From: Methylophaga sp. | GTDB lineage: Bacteria; Pseudomonadota; Gammaproteobacteria; Nitrosococcales; Methylophagaceae | NCBI GenBank assembly: GCA_030148085.1 | Contig: JASBUF010000090.1 | Coordinates: forward strand, 1-32,668 | Reading direction: 5' to 3' | Length of the DNA: 32,668 nt | Shown here: one piece after another, positions 16,684-25,527 of the stretch | Position numbering within the stretch: position 1 is the first letter of the stretch | Layout: every line of letters starts with the position of its first letter | Position numbers and translations under genes: made by a program | The notes under the pieces: generated by a model | Databases searched by the model: none | Seen by the model: the letters and a program-made list of their open reading frames with translations, nothing else | What the model was told of the DNA's origin: nothing

Positions 16684-16804
16684 AATCTAATCCAATTCCT
16701 CGCAGATTTCAACACTGACACTCATAAATCTCGGTTACATGGTGTCTACACCTGATTTCTGTTATCTTTTGTCGTTTTTCCGCTTGCTTAATCGACGGTT
16801 CCCC

Positions 16805-18832
16805 ATGCAAAGAAAAATTCTGGTTACCAGTGCCCTTCCCTATGCCAACGGCCCGATCCACTTAGGCCATATGGTCGAATATATTCAGACAGATATCTGG
16901 GTGCGTTTTCAGAAAATGCGTGGTCATGAGTGTCACTATGTGTGCGCTGATGATGCCCACGGTACGCCGATTATGCTGCGCGCGCAAAACGAAGACATTA
17001 CGCCAGAGCAGCTCATCAGCGACGTCAGCAAAGAGCATCAGGCTGATTTTGCCGACTTTGGCATCGGCTTTGATAATTATCACAGCACGCATAGTGATGA
17101 AAACCGTGCTCTAGCCAGCCAAATCTATCTTGCAAACCGTGATGCCGGTCATATTGAAGCTCGCACCATCAGTCAGGCCTACGACCCTGAAAAAGAAATG
17201 TTCCTGCCGGATCGTTTCATTCGTGGTGAGTGCCCTAAATGTGGTGCTGCCGATCAGTATGGCGACAACTGTGAAGCCTGCGGTGCGACTTACGACCCGA
17301 CTGAATTGAAAAACCCAGTCTCTGCCGTCTCTGGTGCGACGCCAATCACCAAAGAGTCTGAGCATTATTTCTTCAAACTGGGCGACTTTGAAAAGACGCT
17401 GCGTGAATGGACACATAGCGATCACCTGCAACCTGAAGTCACCCGTAAACTCAGTGAATGGTTTGAAAGTGGCTTGCAGGATTGGGACATATCACGTGAT
17501 GCCCCCTACTTTGGTTTTGAAATTCCTGACACCGAGAACAAATTTTTCTATGTGTGGATGGATGCCCCGATCGGTTACCTCGCCAGCTTCAAAAATTACT
17601 GTGAGCGTGAAGGCATCGATTTCAATGAGTTCATGAAGCCTGGCAGTGATACCGAGATGGTGCACTTTATCGGTAAGGACATCATTTATTTCCATGCCCT
17701 GTTCTGGCCAGCGATGCTGGAAGGTGCCGGTTTCCGTCAGCCAGACAACATCTATGCGCACGGCTTCCTCACCGTTGATGGCAAGAAGATGTCCAAATCA
17801 CGTGGCACCTTTATCAAGGCACGTAGTTACCTTGATCACCTCAACCCGGAATACCTGCGTTATTACTTTGCCGCCAAACTTGGAAGTGGCATTGATGATA
17901 TCGACCTGAACCTGGAAGACTTCCAGACCCGTATCAATGCGGACCTAGTCGGCAAAGTCGTCAATATCGCCAGCCGTTGTGCCGGCTTCTTAAGCAAACG
18001 TTTTGATGGCAAACTGGCTGACTCGCTGAGCGACCCAGCGCTGTTTAATGAATTTACGGCGCAAGCCGAGTCCATTGCCAAACGCTACGAAGCCCGTGAA
18101 TTCGGTCAAGCTATGCGTGAAATCATGGCGTTGGCAGATAAAGCCAATCAATATATTGATGAAATGAAACCTTGGGTGCTGGCTAAAGAAGAAGGCAAAG
18201 ACGCTGAAGTTCAAGCCATCTGCACCATGGGCATTAACCTGTTCCGCGTGTTAATGACCTATCTTAAGCCAGTATTGCCACGTACCGCAGAGCAAGCTGA
18301 AGCCTTTTTGAATATTGATGCTCTGGCTTGGTCTGATGCTTTGATGCCGTTACTAAGTCACAGCATTAACAAATTCCAACCGCTGATGACCCGTGTGGAG
18401 CAGGATAAAATTGATGCCATTATCGAGGCATCCAAAGATTCCATGTCTAAAACCGACAAGCCAACACAAGCGAAATCGGTAGACTCAAACATTGAGCCTA
18501 TCGCCGCTAAAATCCAGTTTGATGACTTTGCCAAAATTGATCTGCGTGTCGCTAAAATCGTCAATGCCGAGCATGTCGAAGGTGCAGACAAACTGCTCAA
18601 ATTGACGCTGGATATTGGTCTTGCTGAAAAACAGGTGTTTGCCGGCATCAAGTCAGCTTACACGCCGGAAGATTTGATCGGTAAGTTAACCGTCATGGTC
18701 GCTAATTTAGCACCACGAAAAATGCGCTTTGGCCTGTCTGAAGGCATGGTATTGGCGGCCGGCCCTGGCGGAAAAGATTTGTTTATTCTGAATCCAGATG
18801 ATGGCGCTCAACCCGGTATGAGAGTCAAATAA
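16805..18832 (+). CDS. metG: Methionyl-tRNA synthetase
   Basis: 675 residues from ATG 16805 (E. coli MetG 677). The upstream in-frame ATG at 16739 would add 22 residues lacking family similarity, and the class I catalytic core normally begins within a few residues of [20 protein letters not shown]-type motif HLGH at 19-22, zinc-knuckle cysteines from C143 (CPKCG...CEACG), KMSKS at 328-332 ([12 protein letters not shown]), anticodon-binding helical domain, a linker near 545-575, and a C-terminal Trbp111-like tRNA-binding/dimerisation domain ([23 protein letters not shown] onwards). Charges tRNA-Met for initiation and elongation. Followed by an intrinsic terminator, so probably a single-gene transcript. 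Confidence 0.98.
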   Translation: MQRKILVTSALPYANGPIHLGHMVEYIQTDIWVRFQKMRGHECHYVCADDAHGTPIMLRAQNEDITPEQLISDVSKEHQADFADFGIGFDNYHSTHSDENRALASQIYLANRDAGHIEARTISQAYDPEKEMFLPDRFIRGECPKCGAADQYGDNCEACGATYDPTELKNPVSAVSGATPITKESEHYFFKLGDFEKTLREWTHSDHLQPEVTRKLSEWFESGLQDWDISRDAPYFGFEIPDTENKFFYVWMDAPIGYLASFKNYCEREGIDFNEFMKPGSDTEMVHFIGKDIIYFHALFWPAMLEGAGFRQPDNIYAHGFLTVDGKKMSKSRGTFIKARSYLDHLNPEYLRYYFAAKLGSGIDDIDLNLEDFQTRINADLVGKVVNIASRCAGFLSKRFDGKLADSLSDPALFNEFTAQAESIAKRYEAREFGQAMREIMALADKANQYIDEMKPWVLAKEEGKDAEVQAICTMGINLFRVLMTYLKPVLPRTAEQAEAFLNIDALAWSDALMPLLSHSINKFQPLMTRVEQDKIDAIIEASKDSMSKTDKPTQAKSVDSNIEPIAAKIQFDDFAKIDLRVAKIVNAEHVEGADKLLKLTLDIGLAEKQVFAGIKSAYTPEDLIGKLTVMVANLAPRKMRFGLSEGMVLAAGPGGKDLFILNPDDGAQPGMRVK

Positions 18833-18852
18833 TCAATTAGAATCTTCACAAT

Positions 18853-18879
18853 AAAAGCCTCGTTCTACGGGGCTTTTTT
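18853..18879 (+). terminator. Rho-independent terminator of metG
   Basis: AAAAGCCTCG (18853-18862) pairs with CGGGGCTTTT (18868-18877), one G-T pair, 5-nt loop TTCTA, ending in a T run. It begins 20 nt after the metG stop. Confidence 0.88.
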
Positions 18880-19107
18880 ATAGGCCGCAAACACGACTGA
18901 AAATAACTTGGTCGTTTTTCTACTCAAATCCTTGAGATTTTGATCCCTTGCCATCTTTTCAATGGGCCACGTCTCAAAGCTTTTTTAACCTCTGATTTAG
19001 ATTGTTAATCTGAGTCCGAGACACACGATATTTTTAATGGCAGTAAATAGCTGTCTAAATGCTTACGACCAACACAGCTTCCCTACCTGAATACTAACTC
19101 CACAAAC
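18880..19107. other. AT-rich spacer with no detectable gene
   Basis: About 230 bases between the metG terminator and the pilin terminator. I see no open frame with a ribosome site, no tRNA-like fold and no repeat of note. Confidence 0.6.
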
Positions 19108-19138
19108 AAAAAAGCCCCGGATTTTTCCGGGGCTTTTT
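19108..19138. terminator. Bidirectional terminator downstream of the pilin gene
   Basis: A-run plus GCCCCGG (19108-19120), 6-nt loop ATTTTT, CCGGGGC plus T-run (19127-19138). The stem is GC-rich and has a T run on either strand, so it can end the minus-strand pilin transcript and any read-through from metG. Confidence 0.92.
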
Positions 19139-19210
19139 CACATCTTCAGGTCAACTCAAAATCAATCGTTTATGACAACTTTGATTTCTGATTCCCTGTA
19201 TCAAGTTGGC

Positions 19211-19705
19211 CTATGGAATACCACTACCATCAGACGCACCTTTTACGTATTTGTAGCACTGTGTGTCATCGGTAACTGGAACCCAGCTTACATATGTATT
19301 ATTCACATAATAAGGAGTTAACTCAAATACACAATCTTCAGCACCGAGCTCAGCTGAGGTCGAACCATCAATATCAATCGCGACACTTCCGGCAAGCGTA
19401 CCTGCATTAGCTAGAATGTTTAATGTCGCACCGTATTTAGTTTCTGTACCGTCGAAAGCGGCGTCAACACCATAAGGCTCCAATAGTGTATTAGTGTCAC
19501 AGACACCGGTTGGATCACCACTATTGTTGTCCATACATTCAGAAATAGCTGTTTTTACTGACGCTACAGAAGAAATGGTGTCAGCCCATTTAGAACGGGT
19601 CAGATAATCAGTATATGCTGGAATCGCAATCGCTGCCAAAATACCGATAATCGCAACAACGATCATCAGTTCGATCAAGGTAAAACCTTTTTGAACTTGT
19701 TTCAT
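19211..19705 (-). CDS. pilA: Type IV major pilin (PilA/PilE type)
   Basis: 164-residue prepilin with a 7-residue leader MKQVQKG cleaved by prepilin peptidase before F8. The mature N-terminus [24 protein letters not shown] carries the conserved Glu at mature position 5 and the hydrophobic assembly helix. The head domain has four cysteines: C57, C69, C125 and C150. The last pair brackets the usual C-terminal D-loop. Ribosome site AAGGAG 6 nt before ATG. It is transcribed from a sigma-54-type promoter, followed by a strong terminator, and preceded on the same strand by a PglL-like glycosyltransferase. The short leader and single gene support the major subunit rather than a minor pilin. Ser/Thr-rich surface stretches offer glycosylation sites. 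Confidence 0.95.
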   Translation of the reverse strand: MKQVQKGFTLIELMIVVAIIGILAAIAIPAYTDYLTRSKWADTISSVASVKTAISECMDNNSGDPTGVCDTNTLLEPYGVDAAFDGTETKYGATLNILANAGTLAGSVAIDIDGSTSAELGAEDCVFELTPYYVNNTYVSWVPVTDDTQCYKYVKGASDGSGIP

Positions 19706-19751
19706 TTTCTACTCCTTAAAAAGAAACGCAATAAATTGCAAATGTGTGTAA

Positions 19752-19767
19752 TGCATGTTCGATGCCA
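19752..19767 (-). promoter_or_regulatory. Sigma-54 (RpoN) promoter of the pilin gene
   Basis: On the minus strand TGGCATCGAACATGCA fits TGGCAC-N5-TTGCA with correct GG-to-GC spacing; both invariant dinucleotides are present and only two consensus positions differ. It lies 46 nt upstream of the pilin ATG, giving a 5' leader of roughly 35 nt. PilS/PilR-RpoN control of major pilins is well known; pilSR are not in this window. Confidence 0.8.
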
Positions 19768-19829
19768 TAAAAATACTTACTAAATATCAAACAATTAAAA
19801 TCACAACCTCATAACAAGCATTACATTTA

Positions 19830-19852
19830 TTGTCACAAAGTGACCTTTTTTT
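19830..19852. other. Small dyad with T run at the end of the pglL-like gene
   Basis: GTCAC-AAA-GTGAC (19832-19844) followed on the plus strand by C and seven T (19846-19852). The stem is only 5 bp. On the minus strand, the direction of the gene ending at 19851, no T run follows, so it is a poor terminator for that gene; it may be an operator in the pilin upstream region. Confidence 0.3.
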
Positions 19853-21563
19853 ACCACTTCTGACACGCATCTGAGTATTGTCGAAATTCTTGATTAGAAA
19901 AGTACATAAATGAAGCCAGCTTGGCAGCCTCACAAGCCCGCTCCCTATTTTCCAAATTCTGGTATGAAGCTATCAACATTTTGAAATTGAACGCCGTAGG
20001 ACGGGACAGGATGGCATCTTGCTGCCAATCGTTGAAGGCTTTCATCTTGTCAGCATTACGCTCTATTGAGCTCATGGTAAAAACCTGCTGCATTCGAAAG
20101 TCTTCGGCGATTTTAGTGAAATAGGGATTTAGCAATGGAACCATCAGATTGGCATTAGCATTAGGTTTTGTGGCCAATTCAAGTTGATAATTGGCCCAGG
20201 CTGTATGCCCGCAGAATAAGAGCGTGAAGGCAAGCCCAATATGATTCAGTAATTTCATCAATTGAGTCATCGGCACCGATAAAAAGCCCCTAACAGTGCT
20301 TTTAGGCAAGTGCGACAAGGCGATAAAAATTAAAAAAAGACAAGCAAACCACGCCGTAGCTGAAATATGAAATGGCAGTTCGACTTGGTTATGAAAAGCA
20401 AAAGGAAATAATAAGGCTATCGCATAGCGCGCTTTGGATCGCCATGCTAAAAAGATAATCGTAAAAAAGCTAATCACTATTCCGGCAGTAGCTAATACTC
20501 CACCTTCAACCTGCCAGAATAAAAGCTCGTTATGGGGGTGAGTGACATAATCTTCAATCAACTCATAATCGGGATGATGTTCTTGAAAATCTGCTTTTTG
20601 ATATTGCCACACTGCACCAAACGTCCCCAATCCATGTCCAAAAAAAGGACTTTGCTTCACCAGCTCTGCAGAGATGAGATAAATCCCCACCCTTTCACTG
20701 GCTTTATATTCAGTGTGAATTTCAGCTGACTTATCGGCCAACCGGCTAAATCCATCGGAGTAGACACTGACCAGTGAGGCTAGGACCATCACAAGCAAGA
20801 GCATAGCGCTGTTTCGGTTGTTTCGTTTTACCACTGGCCAGCAGATTACGATCAGCAATGCCAAACCAATAACTAGGGACAAAAAACCTACCCTGGAGCC
20901 ACTGCTTAATACAATAAAAGATGACACAAAGGTTGTTACGAGAATGCTGACTTTTACAACCCCACTGAACTTAGACAGAGGTCGGTTAATTAAATACCAG
21001 GCGATCAACACAATGGTCGCCTGAAATGAAGCATGAATATTGATTTGCTGAAAAACACCGGTGGCAATATTCACGTCTTTAGCCGAAGGCAAAAAAATGG
21101 TCACACCTTCAGGCTGAAAATACTGAACACTGGCTACAAGGCCATGTAATAAACCGGCCAGTAACAATACAAAAAGCAGCTTATCTTTTTGTGCTCTACT
21201 GAACCTAAACTGAAAAAGCCCCAATAGGAAAAAGATACCGCCCCAGATAAAAAGAAGCCTGAAAAGCCAATTAATCGGTTCGGAAACACCTGAAACAAAC
21301 CCACTCAGTGTTGCAAGTATGGGAAAAGCTAAAATCAGCAGTGTTCGCTCAGGCAGAACAAGTTGAGATTGTTCAAGCACATTTTTAACGGCAAGCCAGA
21401 TAAAAACGCTGGCCGCAGCCCATACAGTGATATTGCCCGGAATGTTGAGTCCTGTGCCGCCGATATTGTCGTGATAATAAAATGGCGCAACCAGGAAAAT
21501 AATTGCCAATATGATTTCGGCCGGAGTCCATTTAGCAAGTCTTGATTGGCCGTTTTGTGACAT
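19851..21563 (-). CDS. PglL/WaaL-family O-oligosaccharyltransferase (probable pilin glycosylase)
   Basis: 570 residues from ATG 21563 (AGGA upstream; the in-frame TTG at 21584 is unlikely). A polytopic inner-membrane protein with about a dozen helices (AEIILAIIFLVAPFYY, ITVWAAASVFIWLAV, LLFVLLLAGLLHGLV and others). An N-terminal YHDNIGGTGLNIPG segment is characteristic of PglL-type enzymes, the periplasmic loop YVTHPHNELLFWQVEGG matches the Wzy_C/O-antigen ligase motif, and a soluble C-terminal part from about 430 resembles Wzy_C_2. It transfers lipid-linked oligosaccharide to protein Ser/Thr or to lipid A core. Position immediately upstream of the pilin gene, same strand, favours pilin O-glycosylation over WaaL ligation. 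The donor glycan genes are not here. Confidence 0.85.
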   Translation of the reverse strand: MSQNGQSRLAKWTPAEIILAIIFLVAPFYYHDNIGGTGLNIPGNITVWAAASVFIWLAVKNVLEQSQLVLPERTLLILAFPILATLSGFVSGVSEPINWLFRLLFIWGGIFFLLGLFQFRFSRAQKDKLLFVLLLAGLLHGLVASVQYFQPEGVTIFLPSAKDVNIATGVFQQINIHASFQATIVLIAWYLINRPLSKFSGVVKVSILVTTFVSSFIVLSSGSRVGFLSLVIGLALLIVICWPVVKRNNRNSAMLLLVMVLASLVSVYSDGFSRLADKSAEIHTEYKASERVGIYLISAELVKQSPFFGHGLGTFGAVWQYQKADFQEHHPDYELIEDYVTHPHNELLFWQVEGGVLATAGIVISFFTIIFLAWRSKARYAIALLFPFAFHNQVELPFHISATAWFACLFLIFIALSHLPKSTVRGFLSVPMTQLMKLLNHIGLAFTLLFCGHTAWANYQLELATKPNANANLMVPLLNPYFTKIAEDFRMQQVFTMSSIERNADKMKAFNDWQQDAILSRPTAFNFKMLIASYQNLENRERACEAAKLASFMYFSNQEFRQYSDACQKW

Positions 21564-21645
21564 GTAAAGCAATCCTAGGGTCAAAATTTGATTGAAAATT
21601 GGTCATACGCTGAGGGCCATGCTCCCCCCCAAATCGGCACCACTA

Positions 21646-23241
21646 TTAGACTGTCGGCTTCAAATCAAATGCAATACAAATCCGCTCTTCATCTGAACTG
21701 AATGGAATCGTGCGGTGGAACACGGATGAAGGAAACATGACCAAGTCCCCCACTTCGGGCGCAATCGTTTTGGTGGGGAAATTCTCATGCTGTTTGGGAT
21801 AGTCATCGCCATGCGTACTCAGCTCAATACTGCCTTCATGCTCATGCTGTTTGTTTTTGGGTAAGGTCAGGTATAACGAACCACTCACCCAGCCTTCTTC
21901 ATGAATATGTGAAGTCAGGTGTCCGCCGGATTTCATTTTGACATACCAGGAGCTGGCGAACTCGGTTTGCTTCGGGAAGGCTTTGACGAACTGGCAGTTC
22001 TCTCCGGAGAAGGTCTGACGGTAACGCTCAATGGCTTCCGTTACGCACTCCGCCAGCTTTCTAAATGACGCCTCGGGGCGTTTGAATAAATTGCCCGAAG
22101 ACTGCACCCCATGATGCAAACGGCCTTGATATTTTTCCTCTGCATCGCAGGTTTCGATATCGTGCAGCAGTTGTTTTAGCAGTTCACTGTCACCTTTCAG
22201 CTCGGGTATTTCTGTATGGAAGACAAAGTCGAGCGGGGTCTTACAAAAGTTGTAATCGTTTTCGGTACCGAAGTTTTCAGCGTAATGTCCGGCCAAAGTA
22301 GCCAGAAACGGAGAGTTATCCTTACTTCGTTTAAGCTCATCCAAACCTTGTTTAAACGCATCAAACTGACCGGTTTTATAAAGACAATACAGTGAACGTT
22401 CCTGCCAGTCAGCGTATTGGGAGCGTTGAAAATGATTCAGCGCGCCCTGCAAATCACCACTATCGTAGTAGTAAACGGCGAGACTATAGTTCGCGAGCGG
22501 CAGCTCGGGATCAAGTAATAAGGCATGCTGATAGGCTTTGACAGACTCATCGTAGCGGCCCTGATCGCGCAGCACTTCACCGATATTGCTATGCACTTCG
22601 GCATAATCAGGATTGAGTTCCAGCGCCTCATTATAAGCCTCAATCGCATCGCCGAGTTTGCCCTGATTTTTCAGCGCGGTGCCAAGGTTAAAATAGGTAC
22701 GCGCATCGGTATGTATCGCCAGCGCACCTTGATAAGCCGCAACCGCTTCAACCAGTAAGCCCTGCTCTTGCAACACAACGCCCAAATTAGCCATGGCTTC
22801 ATAAAAACCCGGCTCTAACTCAACCGCTTTTTGATAACTTTTTGCCGCTAATTCAAACTGACGCTGCTGCTGATAGGCGGCACCAAGGTTGTAATGTGCA
22901 TCCACCAGCGAGGGTTTGAGGTTCACGGTTTTCTTATAGCTCTGAATTGCCTCTTCAGTACGATTCATATTGGTGAGCAGAATACCGACATTAAAATGCA
23001 GTTCAGCGATACTCGGATCGATGTTGAGCGCTTTGCGAAACGAGTCCACGGCTTCTTTGAATTTATTCTGCCCCGCTAATGCATTGCCATAAAGGTTATG
23101 CAATACAAAGGCATTGGGGAATTGCTTAAGCAGCTTCTTTGCTGTCGCTTCGGCGGCAGCTAATTGGCCGCTGTTCAACGCCGTCAGCACAGGTTGAATT
23201 TCTGCTTGCGTTGGTTGTCTCAGTTGCGCATTCTTTTTCAT
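21646..23241 (-). CDS. TPR protein with C-terminal 2-oxoglutarate/Fe(II) oxygenase domain
   Basis: 531 residues, cytoplasmic. Residues about 10-290 contain eight or so consecutive 34-residue tetratricopeptide repeats with a regular A-x-x-x-Y/F-x-x-A-L-x-x-x-P pattern (NALAGQNKFKEAVDSFRKAL, SYKKTVNLKPSLVDAHYNLG and so on), like sel1/OGT-type superhelices. The C-terminal 180 residues resemble the 2OG-FeII_Oxy_5 family: candidate metal ligands in TSHIHEEGW (H445/H447) and H509 (SSVFHRT), 2-oxoglutarate-binding Arg probably R520, within a double-stranded beta-helix (VSGSLYLTLP, GDLVMFPSS, ICIAFDL). Likely a protein or small-molecule hydroxylase whose TPR arm selects the substrate. Target unknown. 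It lies upstream of pglL and pilA on the same strand with an 82-nt gap. Confidence 0.85.
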   Translation of the reverse strand: MKKNAQLRQPTQAEIQPVLTALNSGQLAAAEATAKKLLKQFPNAFVLHNLYGNALAGQNKFKEAVDSFRKALNIDPSIAELHFNVGILLTNMNRTEEAIQSYKKTVNLKPSLVDAHYNLGAAYQQQRQFELAAKSYQKAVELEPGFYEAMANLGVVLQEQGLLVEAVAAYQGALAIHTDARTYFNLGTALKNQGKLGDAIEAYNEALELNPDYAEVHSNIGEVLRDQGRYDESVKAYQHALLLDPELPLANYSLAVYYYDSGDLQGALNHFQRSQYADWQERSLYCLYKTGQFDAFKQGLDELKRSKDNSPFLATLAGHYAENFGTENDYNFCKTPLDFVFHTEIPELKGDSELLKQLLHDIETCDAEEKYQGRLHHGVQSSGNLFKRPEASFRKLAECVTEAIERYRQTFSGENCQFVKAFPKQTEFASSWYVKMKSGGHLTSHIHEEGWVSGSLYLTLPKNKQHEHEGSIELSTHGDDYPKQHENFPTKTIAPEVGDLVMFPSSVFHRTIPFSSDEERICIAFDLKPTV

Positions 23242-23302
23242 GGTAGGGCTTGCTGTTGGGAAAGTTGCGGACAGGTCTGTTGCCTGCTTGAATCAAGCAC
23301 TG

Positions 23303-23331
23303 AATGTATAACAGGGAATTTTTTCCCGCAA
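23303..23331 (-). promoter_or_regulatory. Candidate sigma-70 promoter for the TPR-oxygenase gene, with overlapping dyads
   Basis: Minus strand: TTGCGG, 17-bp spacer, TACATT. The spacer contains the dyad GGGAATTTTTTCCC (23314-23327), and just downstream is GCTTGAATCAAGC (23286-23298), either of which could be an operator. The spacing is ideal but the -35 matches moderately. Confidence 0.4.
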
Positions 23332-23394
23332 CAAACGCCTCGGATATCATGCGCGACCGACACAAGACATCGTTAATTAACTAAACAGAATCAG

Positions 23395-24414
23395 ATGGAT
23401 ACACTTACACAAGCCTTACTGGGCGGCGCGGTTGGTTATGCCGTAGCCGGAAAAACATCCCGCAGAAAAGCCATGCTTTGGGGCGCAGCCTTTGCGGTCG
23501 TTCCTGATCTGGATGTGTTTATCCCTTACGACAATGATCTAGACAGCATGACGTTCCATCGTAGCTGGACCCACTCATGGTTTGTACACACCGCTATTGC
23601 TCCCCTGTTCGCTGCTGTTTTACATCGCTTGGATGCCACATTTAGTTTCAAAACCTGGTTTATGCTGATCTGGCTGGCGCTGGTGACGCATGCCGGACTC
23701 GATGCATTAACGGTATACGGTACCCAACTATTCTGGCCGCTGATGCCCTCACCCACATCCGGCGGTAGCGTCTTTATCATTGACCCGACCTACTCCATCC
23801 CTCTATTAGCCGGCTTTTTGGCTATTTTGTTACTGCCAAGGCGAAAGAGCAGCGACAAAATGATGCGTTATAGCTTCTTATTTAGCTGCCTCTATCTATC
23901 CTGGGGATTGGGCGCTCAACAATGGGTCAGTCATCAGGCTAAACAGGCGTTGGCTGAGCAAGGCATTGAGCATCAGCATATGCAAGTCTCTGCCACTGCA
24001 TTTAATACCGTGCTTTGGCGGATTCTGGTTGTGAACGATGAACACTATTTCGAAGGCTTTCACTCGCTGCTCGACAACGAGAAAAACATTCGCTTTGAAC
24101 AGTATGACCGCGGCGGTGACTTGATAACGCAAACTCAGTCATTACCTGCCTTGCAACGTATCAGTTGGTTTACCAACGGGCTGTTCAAACTGGAAAAACA
24201 AGGCGACAAAATCATCGCCTCAGATTTACGCATGGGCATGGAGCCCAGCTACTTCTTCCGCTTTCAACTGGCTTATGAAAACGGTGAAGGACTGGAAGCC
24301 AGCGTACCCAACCGTGCGCGGGTTCAGAATGATCGCCGTGAGGGCATACGCTGGGTATGGCGACGGATCTGGAATCCGGCGGTTCAGTTCAGAAGCGATT
24401 CCCCGCTGACATAA
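23395..24414 (+). CDS. YdjM-family inner-membrane metal-dependent hydrolase
   Basis: 339 residues, PF04307-like. The family's N-terminal signature is clear: MDTLTQALLGGAVGYAVAG, then VPDLDVFIPY (putative metal Asp pair), SWTHS near 61-65 (His) and VTHAGLDALTVYGTQLFWPL around 98-118. There are about four membrane helices in the first 180 residues, then a soluble region of about 150 residues with no motif known to me. Biochemical substrate is unknown for the family. No obvious ribosome site before ATG. Its end overlaps the convergent alanine dehydrogenase gene by 31 nt, so its last ten codons are antisense to the end of ald. Confidence 0.85.
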   Translation: MDTLTQALLGGAVGYAVAGKTSRRKAMLWGAAFAVVPDLDVFIPYDNDLDSMTFHRSWTHSWFVHTAIAPLFAAVLHRLDATFSFKTWFMLIWLALVTHAGLDALTVYGTQLFWPLMPSPTSGGSVFIIDPTYSIPLLAGFLAILLLPRRKSSDKMMRYSFLFSCLYLSWGLGAQQWVSHQAKQALAEQGIEHQHMQVSATAFNTVLWRILVVNDEHYFEGFHSLLDNEKNIRFEQYDRGGDLITQTQSLPALQRISWFTNGLFKLEKQGDKIIASDLRMGMEPSYFFRFQLAYENGEGLEASVPNRARVQNDRREGIRWVWRRIWNPAVQFRSDSPLT

Positions 24415-25499
24415 TCGTAGCCATGCGCTTCGGCAACCGCTTGATAGGTCACTTTGCCCTCGCATACATTAAGCCCGGCCAGCAGGTGCTTATCGTCTTT
24501 AAGCGCCTGCTTGATACCTTTATTCGCCAAAGCCAGCACATAGGGTAGCGTCGCGTTGGTCAATGCAAACGCCGAGGTCCGTGCCACAGCCCCCGGCATA
24601 TTGGCCACGCAGTAATGAATCACGCCCTGCTCCACATAGGTCGGTTTATCATGCGTAGTCGGTCTTGAGGTTTCAAAGCAACCGCCCTGATCAATAGACA
24701 CATCCACCAATACCGAGCCGGTTTTCATTTCAGCCAGTAATGCCCGCGGTATTAATTTCGGGGCTTTAGCACCGGGCAACAGTACCGCACCAATCACAAT
24801 ATCGGCCTTTAACACAGCCCGCTCTATCGCATCACTGGTCGCATAAATCGTCGTCAATCGTGGTCCAAACTGTTCATCCAGTTGTTTCAGACGGCCCAAC
24901 GACTTATCCAGTACCGTCACATCAGCACCTAGTCCCATCGCCATTCTGGCGGCATTGAGACCAACGACACCACCGCCAATAATGATAATGGAGGCCGGTG
25001 GCACCCCGGCAACCCCACCAATCAGCACGCCCATGCCACCTTGCGTTTTTTCCAAAGCATGCGCCGCGGCCTGAATGGACATCCGCCCCGCAACTTCGCT
25101 CATCGGTGCCAACAAAGGCAAACTGCCATGGCTGTCTGTCACCGTTTCATAGGCGATGCAGATAGCGCCTGACTCGACTAAATCACGGGTTTGTTCATAG
25201 TCGGGCGCAAGGTGCAGGTAAGTGAACAGGGTTTGTCCCTGCCGCAAAAGCTGGCGCTCTTCAGGCAAAGGTTCCTTTACCTTCACAATTAGTTCGGCTT
25301 TGGCGTAGACCTCATGGGCGTTGGCAGCAATCGTCGCCCCTGCTTGACGATAATGTTCGTCTAAAAGGCCAATAGCCTGGCCTGCGCCGGCTTCTACAAG
25401 CAGCTGATGGCCAACCGCGGTCAACTCTCGCACACCCGATGGTGTCAAACCCACGCGGTACTCATGATTCTTAATTTCCCTGGGTACACCGATCAACAT
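24384..25499 (-). CDS. ald: Alanine dehydrogenase
   Basis: 371 residues from ATG 25499 (GGAGA about 7 nt upstream; a GTG one codon earlier is also open). NAD-dependent, reversibly converts L-alanine to pyruvate and ammonia. Typical features: MLIGVPREIKNHEYRVGLTP with the pyruvate-binding Arg, KVKEPLPEE with the catalytic Lys, TYLHLAPD with the catalytic His, and the Rossmann loop IIIGGGVVGLNAARMAMGLGADVTVLD near 170. Length fits the family (370-374). Only 28 nt separates its start from that of the divergent selO gene, and its end overlaps the YdjM-like gene. Identification is very sure. Confidence 0.97.
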   Translation of the reverse strand: MLIGVPREIKNHEYRVGLTPSGVRELTAVGHQLLVEAGAGQAIGLLDEHYRQAGATIAANAHEVYAKAELIVKVKEPLPEERQLLRQGQTLFTYLHLAPDYEQTRDLVESGAICIAYETVTDSHGSLPLLAPMSEVAGRMSIQAAAHALEKTQGGMGVLIGGVAGVPPASIIIIGGGVVGLNAARMAMGLGADVTVLDKSLGRLKQLDEQFGPRLTTIYATSDAIERAVLKADIVIGAVLLPGAKAPKLIPRALLAEMKTGSVLVDVSIDQGGCFETSRPTTHDKPTYVEQGVIHYCVANMPGAVARTSAFALTNATLPYVLALANKGIKQALKDDKHLLAGLNVCEGKVTYQAVAEAHGYDYVSGESLLN

Positions 25500-25527
25500 C
25501 ACAAATCTCCGTTTTTAAGTTGGTAGA

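Noticed and set aside
16739..16804. N-terminal extension of MetG (22 residues)
   Set aside because: Not like the family; the core starts at ATG 16805 as in other MetG proteins.
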